5,386 nucleotides of DNA from an uncultured Bacteroidales bacterium (lineage in GTDB: Bacteria > Bacteroidota > Bacteroidia > Bacteroidales > UBA3824): NCBI GenBank assembly GCA_937877455.1, contig CALFIU010000037.1:1-5386 (forward strand), written 5' to 3'. The notes beneath the pieces are model-generated. The model was not told where the DNA came from. It made no database searches and saw only the letters and a program-made list of their open reading frames with translations. The translations under genes were made by a program, and so were the position numbers. Position 1 is the stretch's first letter. Every line of letters starts with the position of its first letter. Of the stretch, positions 1 to 5,386 are shown one piece after another.

Positions 1-2405
1 TACGGGTCGGGATATTGTTTTTTGACTTCATCCTGCGCCATTTTCAATGCTTTGTGGCGGTCGTTGGTTTCAAAAAGGAACTTGTAAAAATATTCCATAA
101 ACTTAGCCGTTGCATTGTCGTCAACTTTCCACAACGACATCAGAATTGAACCCGCACCAGCCTGTTTGAAAGCACGTTGCAATCCAAAAACGCCATCGAC
201 TGGGAAAATTTTGCCCCTCGCCGTTTCGCAGGCGGAGAGCACGACGAGTTTTGTGTTTGAGAGGTCAAGTTGAGAGATTTCGTAGGCGGTGAGAATGCCG
301 TCCTCAACGTTTGGCAAATCAAAATTGCCTTTCCAAGCATTGTTTGCGCCAGAAAGTGCAAGGCCGGAGAGAACCATCGCGGATTCTTTTTGGGAATAGG
401 TATTGACAGATTGGGCGAAAGGACGCTCTGAAATGTCCCGCTCGGTTTCGAGGCTAAATCCGTGGGTGGAAAGATGCAAAATTTCATGCGAGTTTCCCGA
501 AATGCTTTTGAAAACTTTTTCGGTGGCAGCTTCGCGGGTGTAGGTTTTTACGGATATATTTTTGGATTTCAACGTGTTGGCGATTGATTCGATTTCGGGA
601 CGAGACGCGTCGAGGTTGCCGAAAATTTTGCCACGCTCGGCAGAGTAATCGGCTGTTGCATAGTCGATGTCGCCGAAGAGGGCGGCGGTGGTAGAGGTGG
701 TGATGTTTCTGGATTTGATCGTGGGGATTTCGTAAACAGAAGAAACTCGAACCAGATTGTATTTTTCATTTAGGGGTGTGCCAAGAGAGTCGGTTAGAAG
801 GTCGAAATTAAGATACGACAAATCACCGCATGGAGCATAATAAATAGTTTTAGTATTCTTGAGAAAATATTCTAATGGTTCAAACAGAATTTGATATAAT
901 TCTTCTGAATGTTTAGGTGAATATAATTCTGAATAATATTCTGTTTTATTACTAATGTCAGAATGTAAATACGTATCCATTTGTGGCTTACGGCATACAT
1001 AATAGTATATTGGATATGGATATTGTTTCCCAAGTACATACGCAGTGTAATAAGATTGATTTCGGTCTGGATTTTTGTGCGCAATATCATCTATATCACA
1101 AAATTGAATGATATATTCGCCATATTTAATAAAATCCATGATTTCATTAAAATATAAAAATTTTTGTGCCAATAGATTTTTTATGGTGTCTTTTAGGTTA
1201 TTCAACATTTGCAATTCTTTTGACAAAGCATTAAAATATGAGTATCGAGTATTTATACCAAATACATAATTATTTATGTCATTTTTATAACGAAGAAACA
1301 ATTCTTTAAGATTAGAATCTTTCGATTGTTTTACATAATCAGTGATAATGTTTGAATAATTCAATGTGAAATTTTTATAATACGCGTTCATTTCAAAGGC
1401 CATTCTTCGAATTGAAATCGTAGGAATACAAGATGCTGTCAAATTGTTAAACCACAATGTTTGATACGCTAACCGTTGCCAACGTCCGTAGCGTTCTCTT
1501 TCTGAAAAAGTTGTAAAATGATAAAATAAATTGTTTAAATTAGTAATATTATATCTAATCAAATATTCTTCAACTTTGTTAGTGTCTTTTAATGTTGTGT
1601 AGTCTGTTATAATTTGTTCGTAAGAATGTATTTTTAAATAATCATTTTGAGTATAAGGAACAACCCTTTCCATTAACTCTGCTCCTTTTTTGGGAAAATT
1701 CTGATTAGAGTATATTATTGCCAAATTACTACATGCTATTTGATATACTTCATGAGATGGATTATTTTGTAAACTTTGTATGATTATTTGAAAGCATTTC
1801 TCAGCGTTACGATAATCATTATCTTCCATAAACGCTAATCCGTAATTATTTAAGAATCCATGCAACTGGTTTTTGTTAACCAAATAAATATCATCCAAAA
1901 TATTGTTACCGTATACATACTTACAAATTTCGAAGGATTTTCTGTTCAAATTTCTTGCTTTAATTGTATTTCCTATAATTCTGTAGCAAGAACTCATACT
2001 TGACAATAAACCGCTATATGCCATACTCAATGTATCGCTCGCGAATGTAAACATGGTATCCGCTTTTTCACCATAACGAATGGCTAAATCATAGTTCTCC
2101 ATTAAATTGTTTATTTTTACTAAAGCAACTAATACTGCTCTTGTGTAGTATGTATTATTTTCAAAATTCCTTTCTATAAAAACGTTAAGGGTGTTATTAA
2201 CTAAGTTCCATGCTTCTGCATAATCCCCTTGCTCTACATACAGGTTATATATGTCCCAAAAGTTATTTAAATATGCATCTTGATCAAGATAAACTGGGAC
2301 ATTTTCTATATTAGACCGTATTCTAAGAAGCGAATCAATCATAGTCTGTCCCTTGCCGCTCAAAAACGACAAGGCGAGAATTAGGGTTATGAGGAGTTTT
2401 TTCAT
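1..2405 (-). CDS. Exported TPR-CHAT protein, caspase-like cysteine protease candidate (3' end outside window)
   Basis: I translated 801 codons by hand from the ATG at 2405-2403 to the left edge and found no stop or frameshift. Residues 1-20 (MKKLLITLILALSFLSGKGQ) form a Sec signal peptide. Residues 55-260 contain TPR-like helical hairpins, for example around 58-78, 101-119, 139-160, 186-215 and 227-248. A CHAT-type region begins near residue 425 (GEYIIQF, then YYTAYVL), and the core runs from about 500. It holds LHLSTHGF with His648 (codon 462-464) and VLSACETARG with Cys726 (codon 228-230), the expected catalytic pair of clan CD (caspase/separase-like) proteases. The frame is still open at PDP, where CHAT domains usually need only some 10-20 more residues. 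The substrate is unknown. Export sets it apart from cytosolic CRISPR-linked TPR-CHAT proteases. The gene follows two other exported-protein genes after a 111-base gap that holds a hairpin and a probable promoter. The family call is firm; activity is inferred from the intact dyad. Confidence 0.93.
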   Translation of the reverse strand, partial: MKKLLITLILALSFLSGKGQTMIDSLLRIRSNIENVPVYLDQDAYLNNFWDIYNLYVEQGDYAEAWNLVNNTLNVFIERNFENNTYYTRAVLVALVKINNLMENYDLAIRYGEKADTMFTFASDTLSMAYSGLLSSMSSCYRIIGNTIKARNLNRKSFEICKYVYGNNILDDIYLVNKNQLHGFLNNYGLAFMEDNDYRNAEKCFQIIIQSLQNNPSHEVYQIACSNLAIIYSNQNFPKKGAELMERVVPYTQNDYLKIHSYEQIITDYTTLKDTNKVEEYLIRYNITNLNNLFYHFTTFSERERYGRWQRLAYQTLWFNNLTASCIPTISIRRMAFEMNAYYKNFTLNYSNIITDYVKQSKDSNLKELFLRYKNDINNYVFGINTRYSYFNALSKELQMLNNLKDTIKNLLAQKFLYFNEIMDFIKYGEYIIQFCDIDDIAHKNPDRNQSYYTAYVLGKQYPYPIYYYVCRKPQMDTYLHSDISNKTEYYSELYSPKHSEELYQILFEPLEYFLKNTKTIYYAPCGDLSYLNFDLLTDSLGTPLNEKYNLVRVSSVYEIPTIKSRNITTSTTAALFGDIDYATADYSAERGKIFGNLDASRPEIESIANTLKSKNISVKTYTREAATEKVFKSISGNSHEILHLSTHGFSLETERDISERPFAQSVNTYSQKESAMVLSGLALSGANNAWKGNFDLPNVEDGILTAYEISQLDLSNTKLVVLSACETARGKIFPVDGVFGLQRAFKQAGAGSILMSLWKVDDNATAKFMEYFYKFLFETNDRHKALKMAQDEVKKQYPDP

Positions 2406-2425
2406 TGTTGATGTGTTTTTGGTCG

Positions 2426-2433
2426 CAAAGTTA
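2426..2433 (-). promoter_or_regulatory. Probable -7 promoter element for the TPR-CHAT gene
   Basis: On the minus strand this reads TAACTTTG, an exact match to the Bacteroidota -7 consensus TAnnTTTG. It lies 20 bases before the start codon, so the leader would be only about 15 bases, A-rich (AAAAACACATCAACA) and without a Shine-Dalgarno box, as is usual in this phylum. No clear TTTG is found at the -33 position, which falls inside the adjacent hairpin. The promoter may therefore be weak or need help. It would let the CHAT gene be expressed apart from the upstream pair. Confidence 0.5.
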
Positions 2434-2440
2434 CAAAATA

Positions 2441-2493
2441 TTTGCATACATAACGCCGCCTTGTGAATCATTGTGGCGGCTATGGTATGCAAA
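2441..2493 (-). terminator. Long imperfect hairpin between secreted-protein gene and CHAT gene, possible terminator
   Basis: The arms TTTGCATA (2441-2448) and TATGCAAA (2486-2493), CATA (2449-2452) and TATG (2481-2484), and GCCGCC (2455-2460) and GGCGGC (2475-2480) pair into an 18-bp stem. It is broken by a one-base bulge at 2485 and a two-base bulge at 2453-2454, with a 14-base loop. In minus-strand RNA it begins 23 bases after the stop codon of the secreted protein and is followed by an AU-rich but interrupted tract (TATTTTG). That suits an attenuating or partial terminator, or an mRNA end-protecting structure. It also covers the -33 region of the downstream promoter, so an operator role is possible. 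The structure is plain in the sequence; the function is inferred. Confidence 0.5.
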
Positions 2494-2516
2494 CGATAAT
2501 CATTTAGATATAATGG

Positions 2517-3410
2517 CTACATTTGTGTTAATGTCATTGAAATGTAGTAGTAGTTATCAGGAACTTGTTTGTTCACCGTAATAGCAGTATATACTCTTAC
2601 ACCATTCGCAATACTGTAATATTCGTTGCACAGTGTATTATTTACCTTTGTTTGCTTTAAAAAATTGGATGATGATTTTATTTGAGATTTTATTTTTTCT
2701 ACCGCGCTTGGAGGTACTCCGTAAAAAATACGCATTGTTTTATCATTTATGGAAAGAAATGAGATGATTTCAGAATATTCCCCATTTTGATATAGATAGG
2801 TGTGAAAGCTTTTCAATTCTCCCATGTATTCCCATCCTTGAACGCTGAGAAGAATTGTCCCTATCTTTTGTACTGATTCTTTGTTTGCTATTATGTCGGA
2901 AAGTGTTTTAAAATCAAATGTTGGTCGTTTTGAACTCGCTTTTATTGACATTTGCTTCTCAAAATCAGCACACTCTACCATCAATTGATAGTATTCCGAA
3001 TTAATAGGATACACTGTCAACATTATTGCATTTCCATAATAATCCTTATACTCGGATACGTATCTGTTGTCGTTGTCATAATGATTTGCGACAAACTGCA
3101 TTCTCTTTAGTTCATTTTTTATGTAGTCAACATGGTCAACGTGGACGGTATAAATGTATCTGAGACATTTCCCATTATAATTATAAAGATAAAACAGCAT
3201 ACGTCCCATGCTTTCGTACGATATTACTCGCTTGTTGTTTGATGTTTCATTGGATGTAACACGCCAACCCCATTGACGTAACGCACTTTGCGTTTCATCC
3301 ATGCTCAATTCCATAAACCTATTTAATGTTGATAGACTGATATCTTGCGCATGGGTGTTGTTGAAACCCATAAAAGCAACCAATAATGCAATTATCTTTA
3401 ATGTTTTCAT
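2517..3410 (-). CDS. Secreted protein with two tandem copies of one domain, function unknown
   Basis: The protein has 297 residues. Residues 1-22 are a typical signal peptide (lysines at 2 and 5, hydrophobic core IIALLVAFMGF, then THAQ before Asp23), so the mature protein is exported. I do not recognise the family. The mature part falls into two similar halves, about 26-147 and 167-295. Each begins with a helix (STLNRFMELS / KTLSDIIANK), then a GW motif (QWGWRV / VQGWEY), a strand-rich stretch, a helix (HVDYIKNELKRM / AVEKIKSQIKSS), and a closing run of aromatic beta strands (YYGNAIMLTVYPINSEYYQL / IANGVRVYTAITVNKQVPDN). The start codon lies 2 bases after the upstream stop, so the two genes are surely co-transcribed. 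Stop is TAG. With neither catalytic motif nor membrane helix, a binding, inhibitor or structural role in the periplasm is more likely than an enzyme, but that is only inference. Confidence 0.85.
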   Translation of the reverse strand: MKTLKIIALLVAFMGFNNTHAQDISLSTLNRFMELSMDETQSALRQWGWRVTSNETSNNKRVISYESMGRMLFYLYNYNGKCLRYIYTVHVDHVDYIKNELKRMQFVANHYDNDNRYVSEYKDYYGNAIMLTVYPINSEYYQLMVECADFEKQMSIKASSKRPTFDFKTLSDIIANKESVQKIGTILLSVQGWEYMGELKSFHTYLYQNGEYSEIISFLSINDKTMRIFYGVPPSAVEKIKSQIKSSSNFLKQTKVNNTLCNEYYSIANGVRVYTAITVNKQVPDNYYYISMTLTQM

Positions 3411-3412
3411 TT

Positions 3413-4270
3413 TTAGTATCTTGAAGTTGTTATGTAATATTCTGAACTATACAAACCACCGCTCAAATTTTCTATTCCTGCATACGACCTCACATTGCTG
3501 GAATTAACCGATGCGGCGATGCGGTAATTCCCATTTTTTAGTTTTATACTATAAGTGCAACGCGATGGAATCGACATACTTTTGCTGTCCGTTCCGCTAT
3601 ATAATAGTGTCAGTGTGTAGGCTGTGTTGTTATAAACACTTATTTCTGATGTAGACCCATATCTATAGCCCGTCTTTTCCATTTCTGGCAAACGACCGTG
3701 ATCTCCTGCAAAAATAGCATCAACTTGCATATCGACATACAGTTTTTCGGCTTCCTTGTAGTGTTTGCCTTTTGGGTATCTCGTTATATAATTGTAATAG
3801 CCATTTGCATTGTTTATAACAGAGGCCGTTTTCCACGCCATGGTCTCAGAGCCGTACATTTCCTCTTGCAAACGGTTTATGTCGTCACGTAGATATTCGT
3901 GACTGATGTATTCATACTGGTATTTGTTATAAAAACTTATTATATTTTCAACATTCACCTTTGTCAATAGCATATCAACTTGATTGCTGAATACAACATT
4001 TAAAATGCTATCTACATGGCTTTTGTATGTGCCGTTGTAATGATTTTTTAGATATAACAGACACCTGTCAATGCTTGGTGATGCCATGACAGAATCAAAC
4101 GTAGCCTTGTCTTCGTTGAGTTTCTTTTGCACGACTGCTTCCTTTTCGGCTTGTTCTTTTTGCATTCTTTCTTTTCTTAATTGTTCGTTATGGTTATGAG
4201 ACCAAGTACATACTCCAACGATAAAGCATAGGAAACATACAAACAATATACGTGCTGTCTTTACGTTCAT
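3413..4270 (-). CDS. Membrane-anchored coiled-coil protein with alpha-hairpin repeats and C-terminal beta domain
   Basis: The protein has 285 residues. Residues 8-22 form one hydrophobic segment (ILFVCFLCFIVGVCT) with no good signal-peptidase site or lipobox, so it is probably a signal anchor leaving the rest in the periplasm. Residues 27-57 are highly charged and helical, rich in K, E and Q, and probably coiled coil. Three degenerate repeats of 30-37 residues follow at about 62-92, 102-135 and 147-180. They share a pattern of a helix ending in an aromatic Y-x-x-Y type motif, then a second helix. The third (YITRYPKGKHYKEAEKLY) is the clearest and resembles TPR-like repeats. Residues 208-285 are strand-rich (ISVYNNTAYTLTLLYSG, SIKLKNGNYRIAASVNSS) and look like a small beta-sandwich. 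Similar C-terminal domains occur, to my recollection, in other Bacteroidota envelope proteins; no name is assigned. It is the first gene of the operon proper and is tightly coupled to the next one (2-base gap). The architecture suggests a scaffold or sensor, not an enzyme. Confidence 0.85.
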   Translation of the reverse strand: MNVKTARILFVCFLCFIVGVCTWSHNHNEQLRKERMQKEQAEKEAVVQKKLNEDKATFDSVMASPSIDRCLLYLKNHYNGTYKSHVDSILNVVFSNQVDMLLTKVNVENIISFYNKYQYEYISHEYLRDDINRLQEEMYGSETMAWKTASVINNANGYYNYITRYPKGKHYKEAEKLYVDMQVDAIFAGDHGRLPEMEKTGYRYGSTSEISVYNNTAYTLTLLYSGTDSKSMSIPSRCTYSIKLKNGNYRIAASVNSSNVRSYAGIENLSGGLYSSEYYITTSRY

Positions 4271-4280
4271 ATTAATTATA

Positions 4281-4318
4281 TTTTACTCTTTAGTGTCGCA
4301 CCCTTACGAAAAGGTTAC
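4281..4318 (-). promoter_or_regulatory. Leader block, copy A: candidate operator before the exported-protein operon
   Basis: Read on the minus strand this stretch is GTAACCTTTTCG (4307-4318), 9 bases, GACACTAA (4290-4297), then GTAAAA (4281-4286). The same three words occur in the same order in front of the regulator gene at 4660-4695, with spacers differing by one base each. The block starts 12 bases downstream of the -7 element and ends 10 bases before the start codon, so it lies in the transcribed leader. It is a candidate binding site for the helix-turn-helix protein encoded upstream. An RNA leader role is also possible. Confidence 0.5.
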
Positions 4319-4330
4319 GCATTTTCTCCA

Positions 4331-4362
4331 CAAAATTACTCCCTATCCTCCTCTCCGCCAAA
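4331..4362 (-). promoter_or_regulatory. Consensus Bacteroidota promoter driving the exported-protein operon
   Basis: On the minus strand TTTG (4359-4362) is followed by 20 bases and then TAATTTTG (4331-4338), a full match to TTTG-N19/21-TAnnTTTG. The -33 part overlaps the last codons of the regulator gene and the -7 part begins just after its stop. Transcription would begin near 4323-4326 and give a leader of about 55 bases carrying the duplicated block. It serves the membrane-anchored and secreted proteins and perhaps, through the hairpin, the CHAT gene. Confidence 0.7.
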
Positions 4363-4642
4363 TTTTTCCGTATCGAGTTTTTGAACGTTTTGTAACAATT
4401 TCCGACATATTGTCCAATGATTTTAGACAGAATTTTTCATTAATCTCATTAGCAATGTCTTGAAAAAAGTTGTGCTGCAATGCCGCCGAAATTTTTATCA
4501 GCGTTTCAACGTCGATATTGGCTCTGTTGAAGATACTGTAAACGTTGGAGCGGTTGCAGTTGAGCTGCCGGGCGAGCCACGTGGCGCGGCGGCCTTGGCT
4601 CTCAAATTCGGTTTTTATCAAGTGTCGGATGTGCATTTCCAT
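4343..4642 (-). CDS. Small XRE-type helix-turn-helix transcriptional regulator
   Basis: The protein has 99 residues. Residues 5-60 fit the short XRE/Cro-like DNA-binding domain common in Bacteroidota: helix 1 IRHLIKTEFES, helix 2 ATWLARQLN, a turn, recognition helix NRSNVYSIFNR, then NIDVETLIKISAALQHNFFQDI. Related proteins usually begin at MHI, so translation may start at the third residue (Met codon 4634-4636) instead of 4640-4642. Upstream the frame stays open but offers no ATG. The tail after residue 67 is basic (KRSKTRYGKIWRRGG) and longer than the core needs. No ligand-binding or protease domain is present, so it is a stand-alone DNA binder. It lies first in the minus-strand gene set, divergent from the ATPase gene, 72 bases before the operon start. 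Duplicated blocks at 4281-4318 and 4660-4695 are its likely operators. The fold call is firm; targets are inferred. Confidence 0.88.
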   Translation of the reverse strand: MEMHIRHLIKTEFESQGRRATWLARQLNCNRSNVYSIFNRANIDVETLIKISAALQHNFFQDIANEINEKFCLKSLDNMSEIVTKRSKTRYGKIWRRGG

Positions 4643-4659
4643 TTCATTAAGTTTTGGTG

Positions 4660-4695
4660 TTTTACCATTAGTGTCAAGAATGGCGAAAAGGTTAC
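4660..4695 (-). promoter_or_regulatory. Leader block, copy B: candidate operator before the regulator gene
   Basis: The minus strand reads GTAACCTTTTCG (4684-4695), 8 bases, GACACTAA (4668-4675), then GTAAAA (4660-4665). All 26 bases of these words match copy A at 4281-4318. The distance from the first word to the start codon is alike too: 41 bases here and 36 in copy A. No clear TAnnTTTG promoter for the regulator was found upstream, so where its transcript starts is not settled. The arrangement fits an autoregulated repressor. Confidence 0.5.
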
Positions 4696-4739
4696 ATGAT
4701 TGGCGAAAAAAAAATTGTCATTATGCAAAAAAAAGGTTA
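4681..4739. repeat. Short direct repeats and phased A-tracts in the divergent intergenic region
   Basis: TGGCGAAAA occurs at 4681-4689 and again at 4701-4709, exactly 20 bases apart. AAAAGGTTA occurs at 4686-4694 and 4731-4739. Two A-tracts, nine bases at 4706-4714 and eight at 4727-4734, start 21 bases apart, about two helical turns, so they should bend the DNA the same way. The right AAAAGGTTA copy runs into the -7 element of the ATPase gene. Protein binding or bending that couples the two divergent genes is a reasonable inference. Confidence 0.45.
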
Positions 4740-4745
4740 TCTTTG
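4714..4745 (+). promoter_or_regulatory. Bacteroidota promoter for the AAA-ATPase_like gene
   Basis: ATTG (4714-4717, one mismatch to TTTG), 20 bases, then TATCTTTG (4738-4745), an exact TAnnTTTG match. Transcription would begin near 4751, leaving an A/T-rich leader of about 18 bases with no Shine-Dalgarno box. The spacer contains the eight-base A-tract and a copy of AAAAGGTTA that overlaps the first two bases of the -7 element, where a bound repressor would block it. Confidence 0.65.
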
Positions 4746-4769
4746 TTGCCAAGAAAAATAATTTAAATT

Positions 4770-5386
4770 ATGGGCACATTCATTGACAAAGGCAACATCG
4801 CCTTCAAGGAAATTAAGAACTCCGACTTCGTTGACAAGTCGGGGCTGATAGAAATTCTTAATGAGAACATTAAGACCCCGCACCGCTATATCTGCGTGTC
4901 GAGGCCACGGCGGTTTGGCAAGTCTGTCGCCGCAAAGATGATTTATGCCTATTACGACAGAAAATCGGATTCAAAGCCGCTTTTTGATGATTTGGAGATT
5001 TCAAAACTGCCAAGTTACAAAAGGCACCTTAATAAATATCCGACGATTTATATCGATTGGAACAAGTTTTCGGAATTAGACGAGCAGAGTGTTGTGGATG
5101 AGGCTCAAAAAAATGTGATTAAAGATTTAAAAAACTCGTATCCGTTTTTGGAGGAAAAAGAATTGTTGAGCAAGGCACTTGACGAAATCCACAACAAGAC
5201 CGGCGACCGTTTTGTCCTTATCATTGACGAGTGGGATAGGCTAGTGCGCGAGATTGACGAAAAGACGCAGACAAAATATGTCAACTTCTTGCGCTCAATG
5301 TTCAAATCCAACACCGCCGACGATGTTTTTCTGTTGGTGTATATGACTGGCATTCTGCCGATTATAAAAGTAGAATCGCAGTCGGC
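4770..5386 (+). CDS. AAA-ATPase_like family protein (C-terminal part outside window)
   Basis: 205 complete codons are visible and the frame is open at the right edge. The start ATG at 4770 fits the promoter, and the first residues (MGTFIDKGNIAF, then FVDKSGLIEIL) are the typical opening of this family. Residues 44-52 (SRPRRFGKS) are the P-loop with its RPRRFGKS variant. Residues 148-156 (FVLIIDEWD) are the Walker B motif with Asp153 and Glu154. TGILPI (193-198) followed by VESQS is a further family signature. This is the group described by Pfam as AAA-ATPase_like (PF09820), whose members often end in a PD-(D/E)XK nuclease-like domain (DUF1703, PF08011); that part would lie beyond the window. 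The protein is cytosolic, with no signal peptide. Its cellular role is not established: many paralogues occur per genome in Bacteroidota. GC is higher here (34 of 60 at 4861-4920) than in the genes to the left. A functional link to the CHAT operon is not shown by position alone. Confidence 0.92.
   Translation, partial: MGTFIDKGNIAFKEIKNSDFVDKSGLIEILNENIKTPHRYICVSRPRRFGKSVAAKMIYAYYDRKSDSKPLFDDLEISKLPSYKRHLNKYPTIYIDWNKFSELDEQSVVDEAQKNVIKDLKNSYPFLEEKELLSKALDEIHNKTGDRFVLIIDEWDRLVREIDEKTQTKYVNFLRSMFKSNTADDVFLLVYMTGILPIIKVESQS

Noticed and set aside
140..1090. Minus-strand open frames of 66-115 codons at 140-487, 569-769 and 872-1090
   Set aside because: They lie in another frame within the TPR-CHAT gene, which is continuous over 801 codons with clear domain motifs. 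Their translations are low in complexity and resemble no family.
1..2405. Craspase-like TPR-CHAT of a type III CRISPR system
   Set aside because: The protein has a signal peptide, and no cas gene or CRISPR repeat is present in the window.
4206..4270. Lipoprotein signal in the membrane-anchored protein (Cys21)
   Set aside because: The residues before Cys21 are V-G-V, which do not fit a lipobox requiring Gly, Ala or Ser directly before the cysteine.
4301..4318. Small hairpin CCTT/AAGG in the operon leader
   Set aside because: It has only four base pairs around a five-base loop and is not kept in the second copy of the leader block, so it is not needed for the block's function.
4343..4642. Toxin-antitoxin pair with the small regulator as antitoxin
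   Set aside because: No toxin-like partner lies beside it; the neighbours are an envelope protein and an AAA-ATPase_like protein.
3301..4766. Plus-strand open frames at 3301-3507, 3698-3892, 4460-4699 and 4545-4766
   Set aside because: They are antisense to well-supported minus-strand genes, or run into the divergent promoter region. None has a promoter or a recognisable protein.
5105..5353. Minus-strand open frame of 82 codons
   Set aside because: It is antisense to the ATPase gene over its Walker B region, whose frame is clearly the coding one.

Overview
The window looks like a piece of a Bacteroidota genome, probably a Bacteroidales gut-type species. Three things suggest this. Its promoters match the Bacteroidota form (TTTG, about 20 bases, then TAnnTTTG). 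Its leaders are A-rich with no Shine-Dalgarno box. It carries protein families that are expanded in that group: an exported TPR-CHAT protein, a short XRE-type regulator and an AAA-ATPase_like protein. Overall the DNA is AT-rich, with more GC-rich islands.

Layout. From right to left on the minus strand there are four genes: a small helix-turn-helix regulator (4343-4642), a membrane-anchored coiled-coil protein with alpha-hairpin repeats and a C-terminal beta domain (3413-4270), a secreted protein made of two copies of one domain (2517-3410), and a large exported TPR plus CHAT protease-like protein (2405 down to the left edge, last residues missing). The two middle genes are 2 bases apart and must be co-transcribed. 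A strong promoter lies between the regulator and the middle pair. A long hairpin and a second -7 element lie between the secreted protein and the CHAT gene. On the plus strand, divergent from the regulator, an AAA-ATPase_like gene (4770 to the right edge, C-terminal part missing) starts from its own consensus promoter.

How the parts may work together (inference). The three proteins downstream of the regulator all carry N-terminal export or anchor signals, so they probably act in the envelope or periplasm. The CHAT protein keeps the His and Cys of the caspase-like dyad, so it is a candidate exported protease, and its two neighbours of unknown function are candidate partners, substrates or sensors. 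A two-part sequence block is duplicated in front of the regulator and in front of the membrane/secreted gene pair, and part of it recurs in the ATPase promoter. This suggests the regulator controls itself, the operon and possibly the divergent gene.

The CHAT gene is a composition mosaic. The signal peptide and CHAT domain are near 45-55% GC, while the intervening TPR region falls to about 20-25% in the rows I counted. No RNA genes, CRISPR arrays, insertion sequences or other mobile elements were seen. No gene-free stretch exceeds about 130 bases.
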